A DNA stretch of 64,000 nt. Origin: Gigaspora rosea (lineage: Eukaryota > Glomeromycota > Glomeromycetes > Diversisporales > Gigasporaceae). The stretch spans positions 196,561 through 260,560 of the forward strand of contig QKWP01000048.1 in the NCBI GenBank assembly GCA_003550325.1, written 5' to 3'. The notes beneath the pieces are model-generated. The model was given only the letters and a program-made list of their open reading frames with translations. It made no database searches and was not told the DNA's origin. This document shows positions 1 to 10,996 of the stretch, piece by piece. Position numbers and translations under genes: made by a program. Positions within the stretch are counted from its first letter, which is position 1; every line of letters begins with the position of its first letter.

Positions 1-1160
1 TTACTTAGAAAACAAAACACATTTGTTTTGACTATCACGTTACACATGATCTTAGGTCAAAATCACGTGGGGGTAAAATTTTTTGTGGGAGAGCTACCAC
101 TAATCTCTACCGCATATAATCACATGCATATCTATTATCTTATTATCTTTTAATATAAGCCTCTATTTCAATGAGCAACAAATCTGCAATAATAACCCTA
201 GCGTAATTTCGTCAACGCATAGGGCTAAACAAAACAAATAGAAACCAGGTTAGGATTAGGCCGGGGCAATAGCTGAAAGACTTCTAACAAAATTCATAAG
301 AAATTTATTTTTTAGATAAAAATGATTAGTTTCATAGTCAAAATTCTACGTTAAAAGCGTTTTTTTTTTTTAGAAAAAAAATCATAATCGCACGTTACAC
401 CTGATCTTGCATTCTGGTTGGTCTCAGGCGTAGCGATGCATCGTTGTCAATGACGATGATTTGCTGCGTTCACGGAATTTTGCAGAAAAAATTGTGATTT
501 GGGGCTGGGATTTAGGATCCTTGTTCATCTTAATGCTGACCAGTTTATGTAATTCTGGTCAGATCGCAGAATTTTTGCAGAATTATCATGCTGTTTGCAA
601 ATTTTGCAGATCGCAACACACATGAATAATCACTTGATTGTTGCCCAATTACGCGATTGCCCGAAGTCGTTTTTGAGAATATCGGTATTATTTTGAGGAC
701 ACGGATATAGAAAATCATTAAATTATATTATATTTGTATTAAAGTTTTTTAAGAAAATTACTTTACTATCGTACAATCGGACGACAATCAAATAACCTTA
801 AATTTGAGCTGCGATCTGCAAAATTTGATAAAGATACAACATTTTGCAAACAGTGATATCATTTTGCAAACAACGATAAAATAAAAATTTTTCATCGAAT
901 TTCATTATAGGTAATACATTTAAAGCTTTTAAAAAATAAGCCGCGCTTCCATTGATAGATGTTTTAAATTATAGCCTAATTTCAGATGAAGATATTTCGA
1001 TAATCCCTAAGAATTTTATGAAAATTTTTTTTATTTAATTCTACAAAAAAAAATGTATGGAATTTTATTGGATGGTCGTTGAGATATCTTTGTTTAAATT
1101 TTTTTTTTTAAAAAAAAAAAAAAAGAGCCGAAATGGATGTACACGAAGTTACACAAACTG
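1..1160. other. Repeat-bearing flank, no gene seen
   Basis: No convincing coding region. Bases 1-105 resemble 19275-19400 (shared ACACATTTGTTTTGA, then GTTACAC..TGATC, then AATTTTTTGT..GAG.GCTACC), so this is a dispersed repeat; part of the motif (CACGTTACACCTGATCTT) recurs near 392. An imperfect inverted repeat built on TTTGCAAATTTTGCAGATCGCA (about 590-616) and its complement (about 810-855) suggests a degraded foldback element. Homology to the histidine kinase array starts only at about 1160-1215, inside an intron, so the breakpoint that truncated copy 1 lies there. Confidence 0.5.
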
Positions 1161-1215
1161 GCCGATTATTATAATTATATTCATTATTATCGTTATTATT
1201 ATTTGAATTTAATAG

Positions 1216-4200
1216 ATATCATGATGCCAAATATGAATGGATACGAGCTATTAGAAGTATTAAGATCTAATGTAGAAACTCGAATGATTCCCGTAATATT
1301 ATTATCTGCAAAAGCTGGTGAAGAGTCAACGATCGAAGGTAATTTAAAAAATTATTACATTATTATCATCGTTATAGTTTATTAATAAACTTTATTCGAC
1401 CATTTTTGCCGAGCATTGTATAAATATATATTACCAACGATATCTATTTTTTTAGGTTTGGATAAAGGTGCAGATGATTATTTGATAAAGCCATTTTCTG
1501 CCCGTGAATTAATTGCTCGTATTAGAGCAAATATTGAGCTTTCACGTCTTCGTCATAAAATATTATTTCAACAATATAAACAAGAAGAAACCAAACAATT
1601 ATTGCTTACAATATCAAATAAGATTCTTTCTAAATTTGATATAAATCAAACATTATTAGATATTATTAAAGAAATTCATCATAAATTACCAAGTGAAAGA
1701 ATTTTAATTATTTCAAACGATCAATCTGGATTTAAGAATAATGAGATAATTGCTTTATATGATGGATCGGAAAGTATTACGTCAACAAATAATCTATTCA
1801 ATGAAAATAATAATAAGAGCAAATCATCACAAATATTAACTAATTTACAAGAATTTTTATATAATAATTCAGGAGTTAATATTTATTTAGATGTATATTG
1901 TAATGATGTTTGTAAAAATGTATCCGTATTATCTGTAGAAATAAGATTAAATGATACTTGTTGGGGATGGATAAAATTATATAGATCTCCAAACTCTATT
2001 TGGCTCGATTCTGAAATTGAATTATTACAACAAATATCGAATCAAATAAGTTTAATTATTACCTACGTAAATACTTTAAAAGAAAATGCAGAAAATGAAA
2101 TTAAAATAAATGCTGTTGAAATTGCAAATAAGGCAAAGAGCCAAATATTGGCAAATACTTCTCATGGTAAGCATTCGGTTATTAGGTACTAAATTTATTT
2201 CATTTTTCTAATTAATTTTAATCCTTTATATCTTTCATATTATAGAATTACGAACACCATTAGGTGCAATAGTTGGAATTCTTTCTTCCTTTGAAAACAT
2301 TTCCTTGGCTACTGATCAAAGGGATATGATTAATATCTTGGCACATACTTCTGATATAGTTTTATCTATAGTAAATGATATTCTTGATGCAGCAAGATTA
2401 GAAGCAGGAAAAGTTACTCTAATAAATAGGACATTTGATTTATTAGAATTATTTGAAGATACAATTGAAAAATTTGGAACAAGAGCTGGTGCTAAAAAGA
2501 TTGATTTAATCGTAAATTGTGAAATAGATTCTTTTCCAAGATATGTTAAGAGCGATCCTGATAGGTGATTTATCTTATATGAGATGTGTAAAAAAAAAAT
2601 GATAGGAATTTATTACTTACATTATTGTAAATAGGCTGAAACAAGTTTTATCTCATTTATTATCAAACTCGTAACTATTTACCTATTATTTTATTTATTT
2701 TATTTTTTTACATGCAGTACTTTATTTTTTTTATAACCTGTTCATAATTTTAGAGTTAAATTTACTGATAAAGGTAAAATTGTACTGACAATTTCAATGC
2801 AATTACAAGAATTCATCGATAAAGACAAAGAGAAACTGACCTATGGTCAAATGATTCAAAAAGGATGTCTGTTAATAGAATTATATGATACAGGCATTGG
2901 GTAAGATATTATTATAAATAGATTTTATGAATATAATATTTTATATATTGGTATAAAAAGTTGTCTAATCTAGTTATTAATAATAGCATGGATTCAGAAT
3001 ATATAAAACATGCTTGGCAAAGTTTTTCACAAGGTGACATGTCAATAACAAAAATGCAAGATGGTACAGGACTTGGTCTCTCAATTTGTAAAAATTTAGT
3101 AGAACTTAATGGAGGAGAAATTAAAGTAGAAAGTGAATTAGGAAAAGGAAGTAAATTTTGGTTTACATGGAATGTTGAATTATTATCATCAATGACCTCT
3201 TCATTATTAAGTTCACAATTTGATCGAATTAATTATGTATTCCCTCAATCTATAAAGCAAAAACGAATACTAATAATTCATTCAGTTAAAGATGCTAGAA
3301 ATGCAATGTTGAATTATCTTAAAAAGATTAAAAAAGTAGATGCATTTGATACTTTTGATAAAGGTATTAGAGCAGCAAAAAAATATAAAGAATTGAATAA
3401 TCTATTTGCTTATGATATAGTGTTCATTAGTCTTTATGAAACTAATAAAGATGAGATTATTAAAGCAATATTGGAATTAAGAGGCTTAGATACAAATAAT
3501 AATAACTTAGCAATAATTTTTATAGTATTTCCTACTAATGAAGAGAATGAATTAGCGAAAAAATTAATTGAAAAAGTTGGAGGGACAGCTACCATTCTTT
3601 ATACTCCAATTACATGGAAAAAAGTAATTAATCTATTTATAAATATGGAAAAAAATTATGCAACTATTGAAAAACCTTTCAAGCAAAAAGATTATAGTTT
3701 TATTAAGTCTGAAGGTACAAATCAAGATTTGTATAAAGATATAAAAAAAAATGATTCTAAGAAGAGCAAGTATATTTTGTGTGTGGTATTGTCACTTTTT
3801 TTTCTTTCATTTAAGATATTGAATTTATTTTTTTAATTGATTGACTAACATTACCATTATTTGCAGGATGATAATCATATTAGTCTAGAAGTAATTATAA
3901 ATTTTAAAATGTGTATGGTAATAGATTTATACCATTTATTAATTTTTTTATTTATTTTTAGAATACATTACGACAAGTTTCAAAACTTGGTTATTCAACA
4001 ATTTCTGCAACAAGTGGTCTAGAAGCAATTAATTTGATTGATTCTAAATTTAGATCATTAGGTGATGCATATTTGAGTTCATTCTACTCAAATATGGACC
4101 AACTTAATTCTTGCAAAATTTCATTAATCTTAACAGAATTTAATTTAGTAAGTTTGATCACTAAATTCATTATTTACATCTATTATAGTTGTCTTTGTGA

Positions 4201-4438
4201 ATATTTATATTTTATTAATTTTTATGTTTAGCCAATAATGTCAGGCTTTGATGTCTCACAAGCAGTTCGAGCAATGAAATCACCAATTTCAGATATACCA
4301 ATCATTGTTCTGACAGCTTTACCTATAAAAGAAATACAAAATAAATGTATTGAGTCAAATATAAATGATTATCTTGCAAAACCTTTGAAAATTGAAGAGC
4401 TTGAAAAAGTTCTTACTAAATGGATTAGTGAGAATTAG
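1216..4438 (+). pseudogene. Hybrid histidine kinase copy 1, 5'-truncated but otherwise open
   Basis: C-terminal half of a sensor hybrid histidine kinase. Exons I assign: 1216-1338, 1456-2166, 2246-2564, 2635-2670, 2754-2900, 2987-3785, 3867-3917, 3962-4147, 4232-4438, all with GT..AG borders and compatible phases. Order of domains: the second half of a receiver (phospho-Asp in DIMMPNMNGYE, Lys in YLIKPF), a GAF-like domain ending in a coiled linker, HisKA with H-box SHELRTPLG, HATPase with N-box HLLSNSVKFTDKG (made of two exons), G1 DTGIG and G2 [10 protein letters not shown], a degenerate receiver (RILIIHS.., IVFISLYE), and a terminal receiver with CVDDN, LTA and YLAKP but Glu (ILTEFNLPIMSG) at the phospho-acceptor site. 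No frameshift or stop was found in these exons. The N-terminal PAS-GAF-kinase module present in copies 2 and 3 is missing, with no replacement start codon of obvious merit, so I treat it as a truncated gene. An ATG at 1416 opens a long frame, but it lies in an intron by homology. Confidence 0.85.
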
Positions 4439-5540
4439 TACTAATCAGAGTTAAAGTTTATATAAGATAGCTATATTGTTTTTCTAGGCTTATGCTTAAA
4501 TTTTTAAACAGTATACTTTACAGTACTTATGTCGTATAATTATATATTGTATTTATGTTTATAGCACAGTAGAGAACAGTATATATTTATATGCAATAGT
4601 TTATATAATTAATTAAGTTATATATATTATATATTATGCTATATATTATATGACTTTATTGGCCACAAATACCCAATCTCTAATTCTAAATTTAATATAG
4701 ATTCTATTATTTATATATTTAAATTGTTTTTATTATCTGTTATGCATGGTTATATACACTAGTACAATCATATGTAATATGAAAAAGTAGTTTCATTCAA
4801 CTTTTTGGTGTGCTATATTTTTCTATTTTAGATATGGTCTGGTACAAAAGATTTGTACCTCAAGCTCTAAAATTAAATTTGTTTATATGATTAAGTTTTA
4901 AATTTTAACAATTTATTTATATTAAATAAAGTAGGGTTTGAGCTATCATATGATATATTTTTTATTTTTTTTATAAATATTTTGTTGAGCAATAAATTTT
5001 TATAGAAATTCAAAAAATTAAAAAAATACAATCATATCTCTTTATAATTACACTTCAAAATTTATGATTATAGAGGTGTGATAGGACTCCAAACAATATA
5101 TATTGAGGTTTTATTGAAATTTTGGTTAAAAAGATTACTTTTTTACAAAAAATTTTATATTTAAAAAGAGGATAATTGGTCAAAAGGTTATATTTAAAAG
5201 TAGATAAAAACTTTTAATGCTATATTATTCAAAGTGGATAAAATTAATAAGTTTTATAAAGGTTATATTTAAAATTTGAATAACAAAATAAAAAAAAATT
5301 GAGAAAAAATTTTACAATTGTCTAAAGTATAGCTGAAAACACTTTATTTTTAGATATTAGAAATCTGCAACATTGCATAATGATATCTTTTATACTCCAA
5401 TAAATGTGTCAAGTGCTAAATAACAAAAAAAAAAAATTTTTAATTTTAAATTTTAATAAAACCTAATCATAGTATGCTAATAGTGGCTTTTTTTATTAAG
5501 TAAATTGATCTTAATTATTAAACCAATTTTGTTTGCTATA
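4439..5540. other. 3' flank of copy 1, then AT-rich DNA
   Basis: The first about 250 bases keep weak similarity to the 3' flanks of copies 2 and 3 (for example a shared GGCCACAAATA). Beyond about 4700 I see no gene, only A/T-rich sequence. Confidence 0.5.
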
Positions 5541-5544
5541 ATAA

Positions 5545-5695
5545 ACTCTATTTGTCTATAAATTTTTATAAAAATCAGATAATTTTTTATTAATAGTTAT
5601 TTGTAAAATGTTTACTGGTATAATAATAGTTTCATTTGGTATAAAAAAAAATTAATTAATAAAAATTTCATCTGATTTTATAAAAATTTAGAGTT
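5545..5695. repeat. Foldback element
   Basis: Imperfect inverted repeat: CTATAAATTTTTATAAAAATCAGAT on the left is mirrored by ATCTGATTTTATAAAAATTTAGAG on the right, about 60 bp apart. No coding capacity. It looks like a small MITE or foldback; target duplication not identified. Confidence 0.5.
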
Positions 5696-5794
5696 AAACG
5701 GAACTTATAAAGATGAATAAAATTGTCTTGTTAATAAAGATTGTTTTGCTTAATAAAAAATTTGTTAACAATGCATCAAAGTTATTTTTTTAGT

Positions 5795-6425
5795 TTTTTA
5801 TAAGTTTACTTAGTGCATAAAACTAGAATTAATTAGTAAAATCTTATAATTCACATATTTTTATTAATTAATTCTAAATTTATGTACTAAGTAAACTTGT
5901 TCAGCATCTAGAAATAATCAAACCAGCAGAATTATTTTTATTTTACTTGAAATTTAGAAAATAGATACATAATTTTGGATTTTTGATCAGAAAAGCAAAT
6001 TTAAGCATCTTTTCTCCAAATTTCAAGTAAAATAAAAACATTTCTGCCAATTTAATATATTTTTAGATGCTGAATAAGTTTACTTAGTGCATTAAATTAG
6101 ATTTATTTGGTGAAATCTTGTGAATAATAAGATTTTATTGAATTTTATTAATAAAATTCTATAAAATCTTATGATTACAAAATTTTACTAATTAATTCTT
6201 ACTTTATGCACAAAGTAAACTTATTTAGAATCTAAAAATACATTAATTTAGCTGAATTATTTTTATTTTACTTGAAATTTAGAGAATAGATGCATAATTT
6301 TGGATTTTTGATCAAAAAAGTTGAATTTAAGCATATTTTCTCCAAATTTAAAGTAAAATAAAAAATATTACTACTGATTTAATGTATTTTTAGCTCTGAA
6401 CAAGTTTACTAAGTGCATAAAGTTA
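5795..6425. repeat. Two tandem copies of a composite foldback unit
   Basis: Each unit of about 280 to 310 bp joins two hairpins. The first is bounded by AAGTTTACTTAGTGCAT and its complement. The second is bounded by TTTTATTTTACTTGAAATTT and its complement and encloses TTTTGGATTTTTGATCA. One unit starts near 5797, the second near 6070, and a third half-hairpin closes at about 6400-6425. This arrangement suggests a tandem duplication of a nested MITE pair. Confidence 0.6.
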
Positions 6426-6718
6426 AAATTAATTAATAAAGTTATAATTAGAGCTAGTGTTAGAATTAGAGTTGGGTTAAAGTAAATTTTAAAGAAACAT
6501 TTTTAGTTAGTAATACAACAGGGTTATTCTAGTAAAATTTTGAAATATTGACTATTCATCCTTAAAATTTATATAAAAATTAATTTAAATTTTATAGTAT
6601 ATAAAGGCTATATTTATATAATATAGTATGATAATATGAGATAACATCATGTTGGTACATGATAATTTTCTGAATAATCAAAAAAATTTTCGTTATATAT
6701 ATCATGCAATATTGGTAT

Positions 6719-6914
6719 TATAGTATGGCGGTCATTGATCATAAATTATATTATTTATGTTTTTTTAAACTCCTTTAATTCGTATAGTGCAACATAATAT
6801 AAGTATGGATGACGTATGCATCGTGCAAAATAACAAGCATGAATGACAAAATAAAAAGAAGTGATTTATAACATAAATAGTATAATACTCATGATCAATA
6901 GTGGCCGTGCTATA
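6719..6914. repeat. Foldback MITE
   Basis: Inverted ends: TATAGTATGGCGGTCATTGATCAT at the left is mirrored (with mismatches) by ATGATCAATAGTGGCCGTGCTATA at the right. Non-coding interior. The 300 bases before it (6426-6718) and the 120 after it hold nothing else I can name. Confidence 0.55.
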
Positions 6915-7037
6915 AACTTATATATACTGTATATAATTTATTTAATATATATTACTTTTATATAAAATTTTTATCTAAATTTTACTCTATATAAGTTTAT
7001 AAAAGGTTTATATAAATTTTACAATAATAATGTTATA

Positions 7038-7212
7038 CAGTAAAACCCCGCAATAGTCACATTCGCATTAGTCACAATCTCGCTATAGTCACCTTAATTT
7101 TCCTATTTAATTATATATACTATATATAAATTTTAGCTCGCTTTAGTCACAATCTTGCAATAGGCACATAGAAAGTCCGATTTTGGCACGTGACTATTGC
7201 GGGGTTTTACTG
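7038..7212. mobile_element. Tc1/mariner-type MITE with perfect 23-bp TIRs
   Basis: A 175-bp element with perfect inverted ends of 23 bp, starting CAGTAAAACCCCGCAATAG (7038-7060 and complement 7190-7212), flanked on both sides by TA, the target-site duplication of the Tc1/mariner superfamily. The inside repeats the core GC..TAGTCAC several times in both halves. It carries no transposase and so would depend on one in trans. Identical TIRs suggest a young insertion. Confidence 0.9.
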
Positions 7213-7654
7213 TATATAAAAGTTATATTATATAACATTTATATAAAAAATTTATCTAGATATTTATAGCATATAAAAGTTACTTAATTACAGTTGTGCT
7301 CTCATATAATACGGGCATTATTTTTAATAATAAAAATACTTCTATATAGTCCTGTAATATGTATAAATTTTATTTTTATTTTATTTAAATATTTGAGATA
7401 TTAATAACTTATGTATTTATATATTTCTGTATTTATAATTTTGTAGTCGGCTTTTTAAAACTAAACATACAAGCGGGTAAGCATCACCAGAATTAAATAT
7501 AAACAAGAGCCTCGATAATAATTTTTTTTTTTTATGTTAAATACATAAATTTCTAGGATTATTTATGAATTAATTTTATTTTTTATTTAATGGGAAACAT
7601 ACACTAAGGTTTCATTATTAACATAGATTTCTTTTTCTTTTTTTTTTAGTGAGA
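7213..7654. other. AT-rich spacer
   Basis: No gene, RNA or repeat boundary that I can support. Confidence 0.4.
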
Positions 7655-7995
7655 TTACTAGAGGGATTCGCCTTTCGTCAGAAGGATTTGAGGTTTCATC
7701 TTTTGTTAGAGATTTCGTCTTTTGTCATTTTGCAAAAACGGTTTCGTCTAACAACTATAGTTTCGATGGATTTCCGGCAACAGAAGCCTCATAACGCCAG
7801 AAAGCGTTTATGCACTAACCAATTTTCAATGATTCCTAAATCAAAAAATTGCACTTTAATTTTTTTCTCATTATATTCGCTGAATTTTGTCACGGGCTTC
7901 GTCATTCGTCACGAGTTTCGTCAACTTCATGAGTTTCGTCACCAATTTCGTCATTCGTCATTCGTTTAATTGAAGCTGCCTGACGAAACAAATAG
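7655..7995. repeat. TGACGAAAC-family repeat element
   Basis: Dense runs of GTTTCGTCA / TTTCGTC / ATTCGTCA, ending with GCCTGACGAAAC on the right. Same motif family as 18880-19030, 19950-20140, 39640-39895, 48073-48196 and 49640-49890. A 106-codon open frame here (7649-7969) is made of the repeat itself and is not a gene. Confidence 0.65.
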
Positions 7996-8605
7996 AAGTT
8001 GCGGCAAATTTTTTCTGAATTTTAAAGACATCTCGGCAATCACAAACAAAACTAAATGAAATTTTTTTATTTTAAGTCTTTAGACGTAGAATTAAAAAAA
8101 AAACAAACAAACCATTTTTACATTAGATTTGGTTAATAGTTAACGAGAAATTATTCTTTGAAGTTTTAAAATATAATCCCCTGTCGCACTAAGTGTCACT
8201 CATGACTACCTTCATTATTATTTTTACACGTGATTAACCATATTTATAATAATCATATTGTGACCGGGAATCTTCCAACCCGGTCTCATATTGATCATCG
8301 GGAAACTCTAATTTTTAACTCTTAATTTTTTTTGAATCATTTTCTTTTTGTATTTTTCACGTTTTATCTAAAGAACTTTAAAAGCCAAAGTAAATAGGCA
8401 CAGTAAAATGAAGCTAAAAAAAGGCACGATATGAGCAAAGTGAAAGTAAGAGTTTTAAAAAGTTAAAAGCAAAGGCGATAAAAGATAAAAACAATAAAAA
8501 TGATGTAAATAAAAAAAATAAAATAAAATAAAGCGATGCCCAAAAATTAGTAAATGGAACACGTGTAAAAATAATGATATGGTAGTCCGATTAACATCTA
8601 GTGAC
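7996..8605. other. AT-rich spacer
   Basis: No supported gene. Contains a small direct pair CCGGGAATCTTCCAACCCGG around 8264-8283 that can fold as a short hairpin. Minus-strand frames here overlap the next hairpin element and are not credible proteins. Confidence 0.4.
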
Positions 8606-8606
8606 A

Positions 8607-8726
8607 CGCTCCTGGGTGGGATATTATAACGGAGTTTACCGATGATCATAGTACGTGGATGGCCCTTCGTGCCATCCATGTGCTATGATCATAGGTAAAC
8701 CTGTTATAATTTCTACTCTCCCAGGA
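8607..8726. repeat. Long hairpin (about 54-bp arms, 7-nt loop)
   Basis: Arms start TCCTGGGTGGGATATTATAAC and end with the near complement at TCTCCCAGGA; the turn is GGC-CCTTCGT-GCC at about 8660-8674. Very short loop and long stem are typical of a foldback MITE, but a transcript would also form a hairpin RNA. No coding sense. Confidence 0.65.
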
Positions 8727-9652
8727 AATAAATAATACCAATTATGGCATGTTTAACGATTTTTTTACCAATCTTAATAGCTATTTTTATTTTCTTTCTA
8801 CAAGTTTATAGGATTAAAAAAAAAAAAATTTACTATATTTGACCCAGTAGTTGTTGAAAAACCACCGCTAGAAATTTTAAAAAAACAAATTTAAAACCAC
8901 AACCAACCAAAAATCGAGAATCTGCTGCGCAATTTTTGTGCGCACCTATCAACCTACATGGTAGTTATTATTGAAAACTATGATTACGCTACTCCAAACA
9001 AATAGTGCATAATTGTCAAAATTAATTTTTTTTATAGATAACAATATGTACTAAACAAATATGCACGTTATGTACGTACGTGTGTATCAGTTTTAATTTT
9101 CATTCAAAATTTATTGTGGATTATCCAGAAAACTCATATAATCAATGAAATTATTTTCTTGTTATTTTTTTCATGTGCTACGATGCAAACATATTTGTTC
9201 AATTAAACTCAATCGATAACACCCTACGAATTATGATCATAAATTGTCGAATAACACCATTATTGGGCAAATTGACGAATACTTTAATTTGACAAATTAT
9301 TGACTACAGGTGCCGCGGTGCGACACGTGCTCATTTGCCAAATTACCGTTATTCACCAATTCACCAATTTTGCCCAATAATGTATACATACAGCACAATT
9401 TATAACATCATTCAATGCGCGAATAAAAAAAACTTGCACAATTAATTGCTTGTAATTATTTTAACTATCTATTTATTTTTATGTTCGGCATGTTGCACAT
9501 CTATTAAAAAAAGGTGTGCGCAATATTTTATTCTGATTGAACCTACGATGCAGAACTGCACCAAAGTTATATTGTATAACCAATGTAAACAATAAAAAAC
9601 AGTATCGGTAAATTGTAATTACGCATTTTTTTTAAATTTTTTATAAGTTAAA
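8727..9652. other. Intergenic, with a foldback at about 9247-9386
   Basis: Upstream of the Sel1 gene. An imperfect inverted repeat begins CATTATTGGGCAAATT (about 9258) and ends AATTTTGCCCAATAATG (about 9382), with TTTGACAAATTATT / CATTTGCCAAATTAC inside: a degraded MITE. The remainder is AT-rich and would hold the Sel1 promoter; no motif is clear enough to call. Confidence 0.45.
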
Positions 9653-10033
9653 ATGGAAAACGAAGAACGATTAACGAAAGAATTAAATTTCACTAATTGT
9701 CAAAAATTGGCATACATGAACGATCCAGTGGGAATTTACTGGCTTGGATATTGTTACAAATATGGAATTGGAATTGAAAAGGATGAAAACAATGCATTCA
9801 CATATTATCAAAAATCGGCAGACATGAATGATTCCAATGGAACATATCAAGTTGGTTATTGTTATTATTTAGGAATTGGAGTTGAAATCGATAAACATAA
9901 AGCGTTTACATATTATCTTAAGTCTGCTGAGGCAGGTGATTCCATGGGAATTTGGAAAACTGCCATGTGTTACCTTTATGGAATTGGTGTGGAAAAAAAT
10001 GAAGATAAATTTTGGAGATGGATTAAAAAGTGA
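9653..10033 (+). CDS. Sel1-like repeat protein (possible first exon of a larger gene)
   Basis: 126 residues. At least two complete Sel1/TPR-like repeats are visible: WLGYCYKYGIGIEKDENNA-FTYYQKSAD, then VGYCYYLGIGVEIDKHKA-FTYYLKSAE, and a third beginning AMCYLYGIGVEKNEDK. Sel1 repeats are alpha-alpha scaffolds for protein-protein contacts, common in signalling and quality-control adaptors. The ATG at 9653 follows an A-rich AAA context. The apparent stop TGA (10031-10033) is part of GTGAGT, a canonical 5' splice donor at 10030. The frame would leave this exon in phase 2, the phase needed by the kinase exon at 13732. So two readings exist: a short stand-alone Sel1 protein, or the 5' exon of a Sel1-(microexon ladder)-zinc ribbon-kinase gene. 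In this fungal group Sel1 repeats usually sit after, not before, a kinase domain (recollection), which argues for caution. Confidence 0.75.
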   Translation: MENEERLTKELNFTNCQKLAYMNDPVGIYWLGYCYKYGIGIEKDENNAFTYYQKSADMNDSNGTYQVGYCYYLGIGVEIDKHKAFTYYLKSAEAGDSMGIWKTAMCYLYGIGVEKNEDKFWRWIKK

Positions 10034-10763
10034 GTTAATTTTTATTTTTTCTAATAATGTTTATCTTCGTTTAAAGGTTTCTTATAAAATTTTAATTATC
10101 AGGAAGTAAGCATAAAGCGCTTTGTCTATTTATCAGTAATTCAAGCTCATAAATATCCATTGCTTGTGCTATTTTAGCCCGTAAGTATAAAGAGCATTTA
10201 ATAATTTTATGAAATAAAATAGCAGATCAAGTTTACAAAATCAAGAACATAAAAATACTTATTTACTATTACGCACAAATCATTTCATTCGTATTAATTC
10301 CATTCAGCATGTGAGTATAAAGGATATTTAATAATTTTACTGCATAAAAATCAGCAAAAAAAGTTCACAAATCAAGAATAAAAATACTTCTTAACCATTA
10401 CGTACAAATCATTTCATTCAGTTCGTGAGTATAAAGACAAGTTCACAAAAAAAAACATATTACTTATTTAACATTACGCACAAATCATTTCATTCGCATT
10501 AATTTAGTCGGTGAGTTAAAAATCAGTTAATAATTTTATTACGTAAACAGAAACCAAGTTCACAAAACAAGAAAATAAATTCTTATTTATCATTACGTAC
10601 AATTCATTAATTCGAATCAATTTAGTCGGTGAGTATAAAGAGCATTTAATAATTTTACCAAATGAAACAGCAAGCTAAGTTGCAAGACAAGAAATAAATA
10701 CTTATTTACCATTATGTCAAATCATTTCCTATGCATTAATTTAGTGAGTGAGTATAAAGAATT

Positions 10764-10996
10764 GATTAATATATTTGTAGCCATGGCTAATTTTTTTTTT
10801 ATTTTTTAAAAAAAAAAAATTTAATAACACAAATTTTGACTAGGAATCATCTATTACTAACAAAAAAAATAAAAATAAATAAAAAAAAATTAAAAAAATT
10901 CCTTAACAGTTAATAAATTTTGGCATAAACTATATAAAAATTAGTTTGATGGTAATGCTACAACTGATCTTAATTATGGCTACAAATATATTAATT
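10764..10996. mobile_element. MITE inserted in the array
   Basis: Inverted ends ATTAATATATTTGTAGCCAT (left) and ATGGCTACAAATATATTAAT (right), about 230 bp, poly-A/T rich interior. It interrupts one array unit; subtracting it returns the unit (10744 to 11099) to about 125 bp, the normal length. Exact target duplication is blurred by the AT-rich flank. Confidence 0.65.

Noticed and set aside
1137..1385. ORF starting at 1137 as the true N terminus of copy 1
   Set aside because: Its first part is intron and flank by comparison with copies 2 and 3; the coding homology begins at the acceptor before 1216.
7649..7969. 106-codon ORF on the plus strand
   Set aside because: Its FRH/FRQ-rich translation comes from GTTTCGTCA repeats; it is a shadow of a repeat element.
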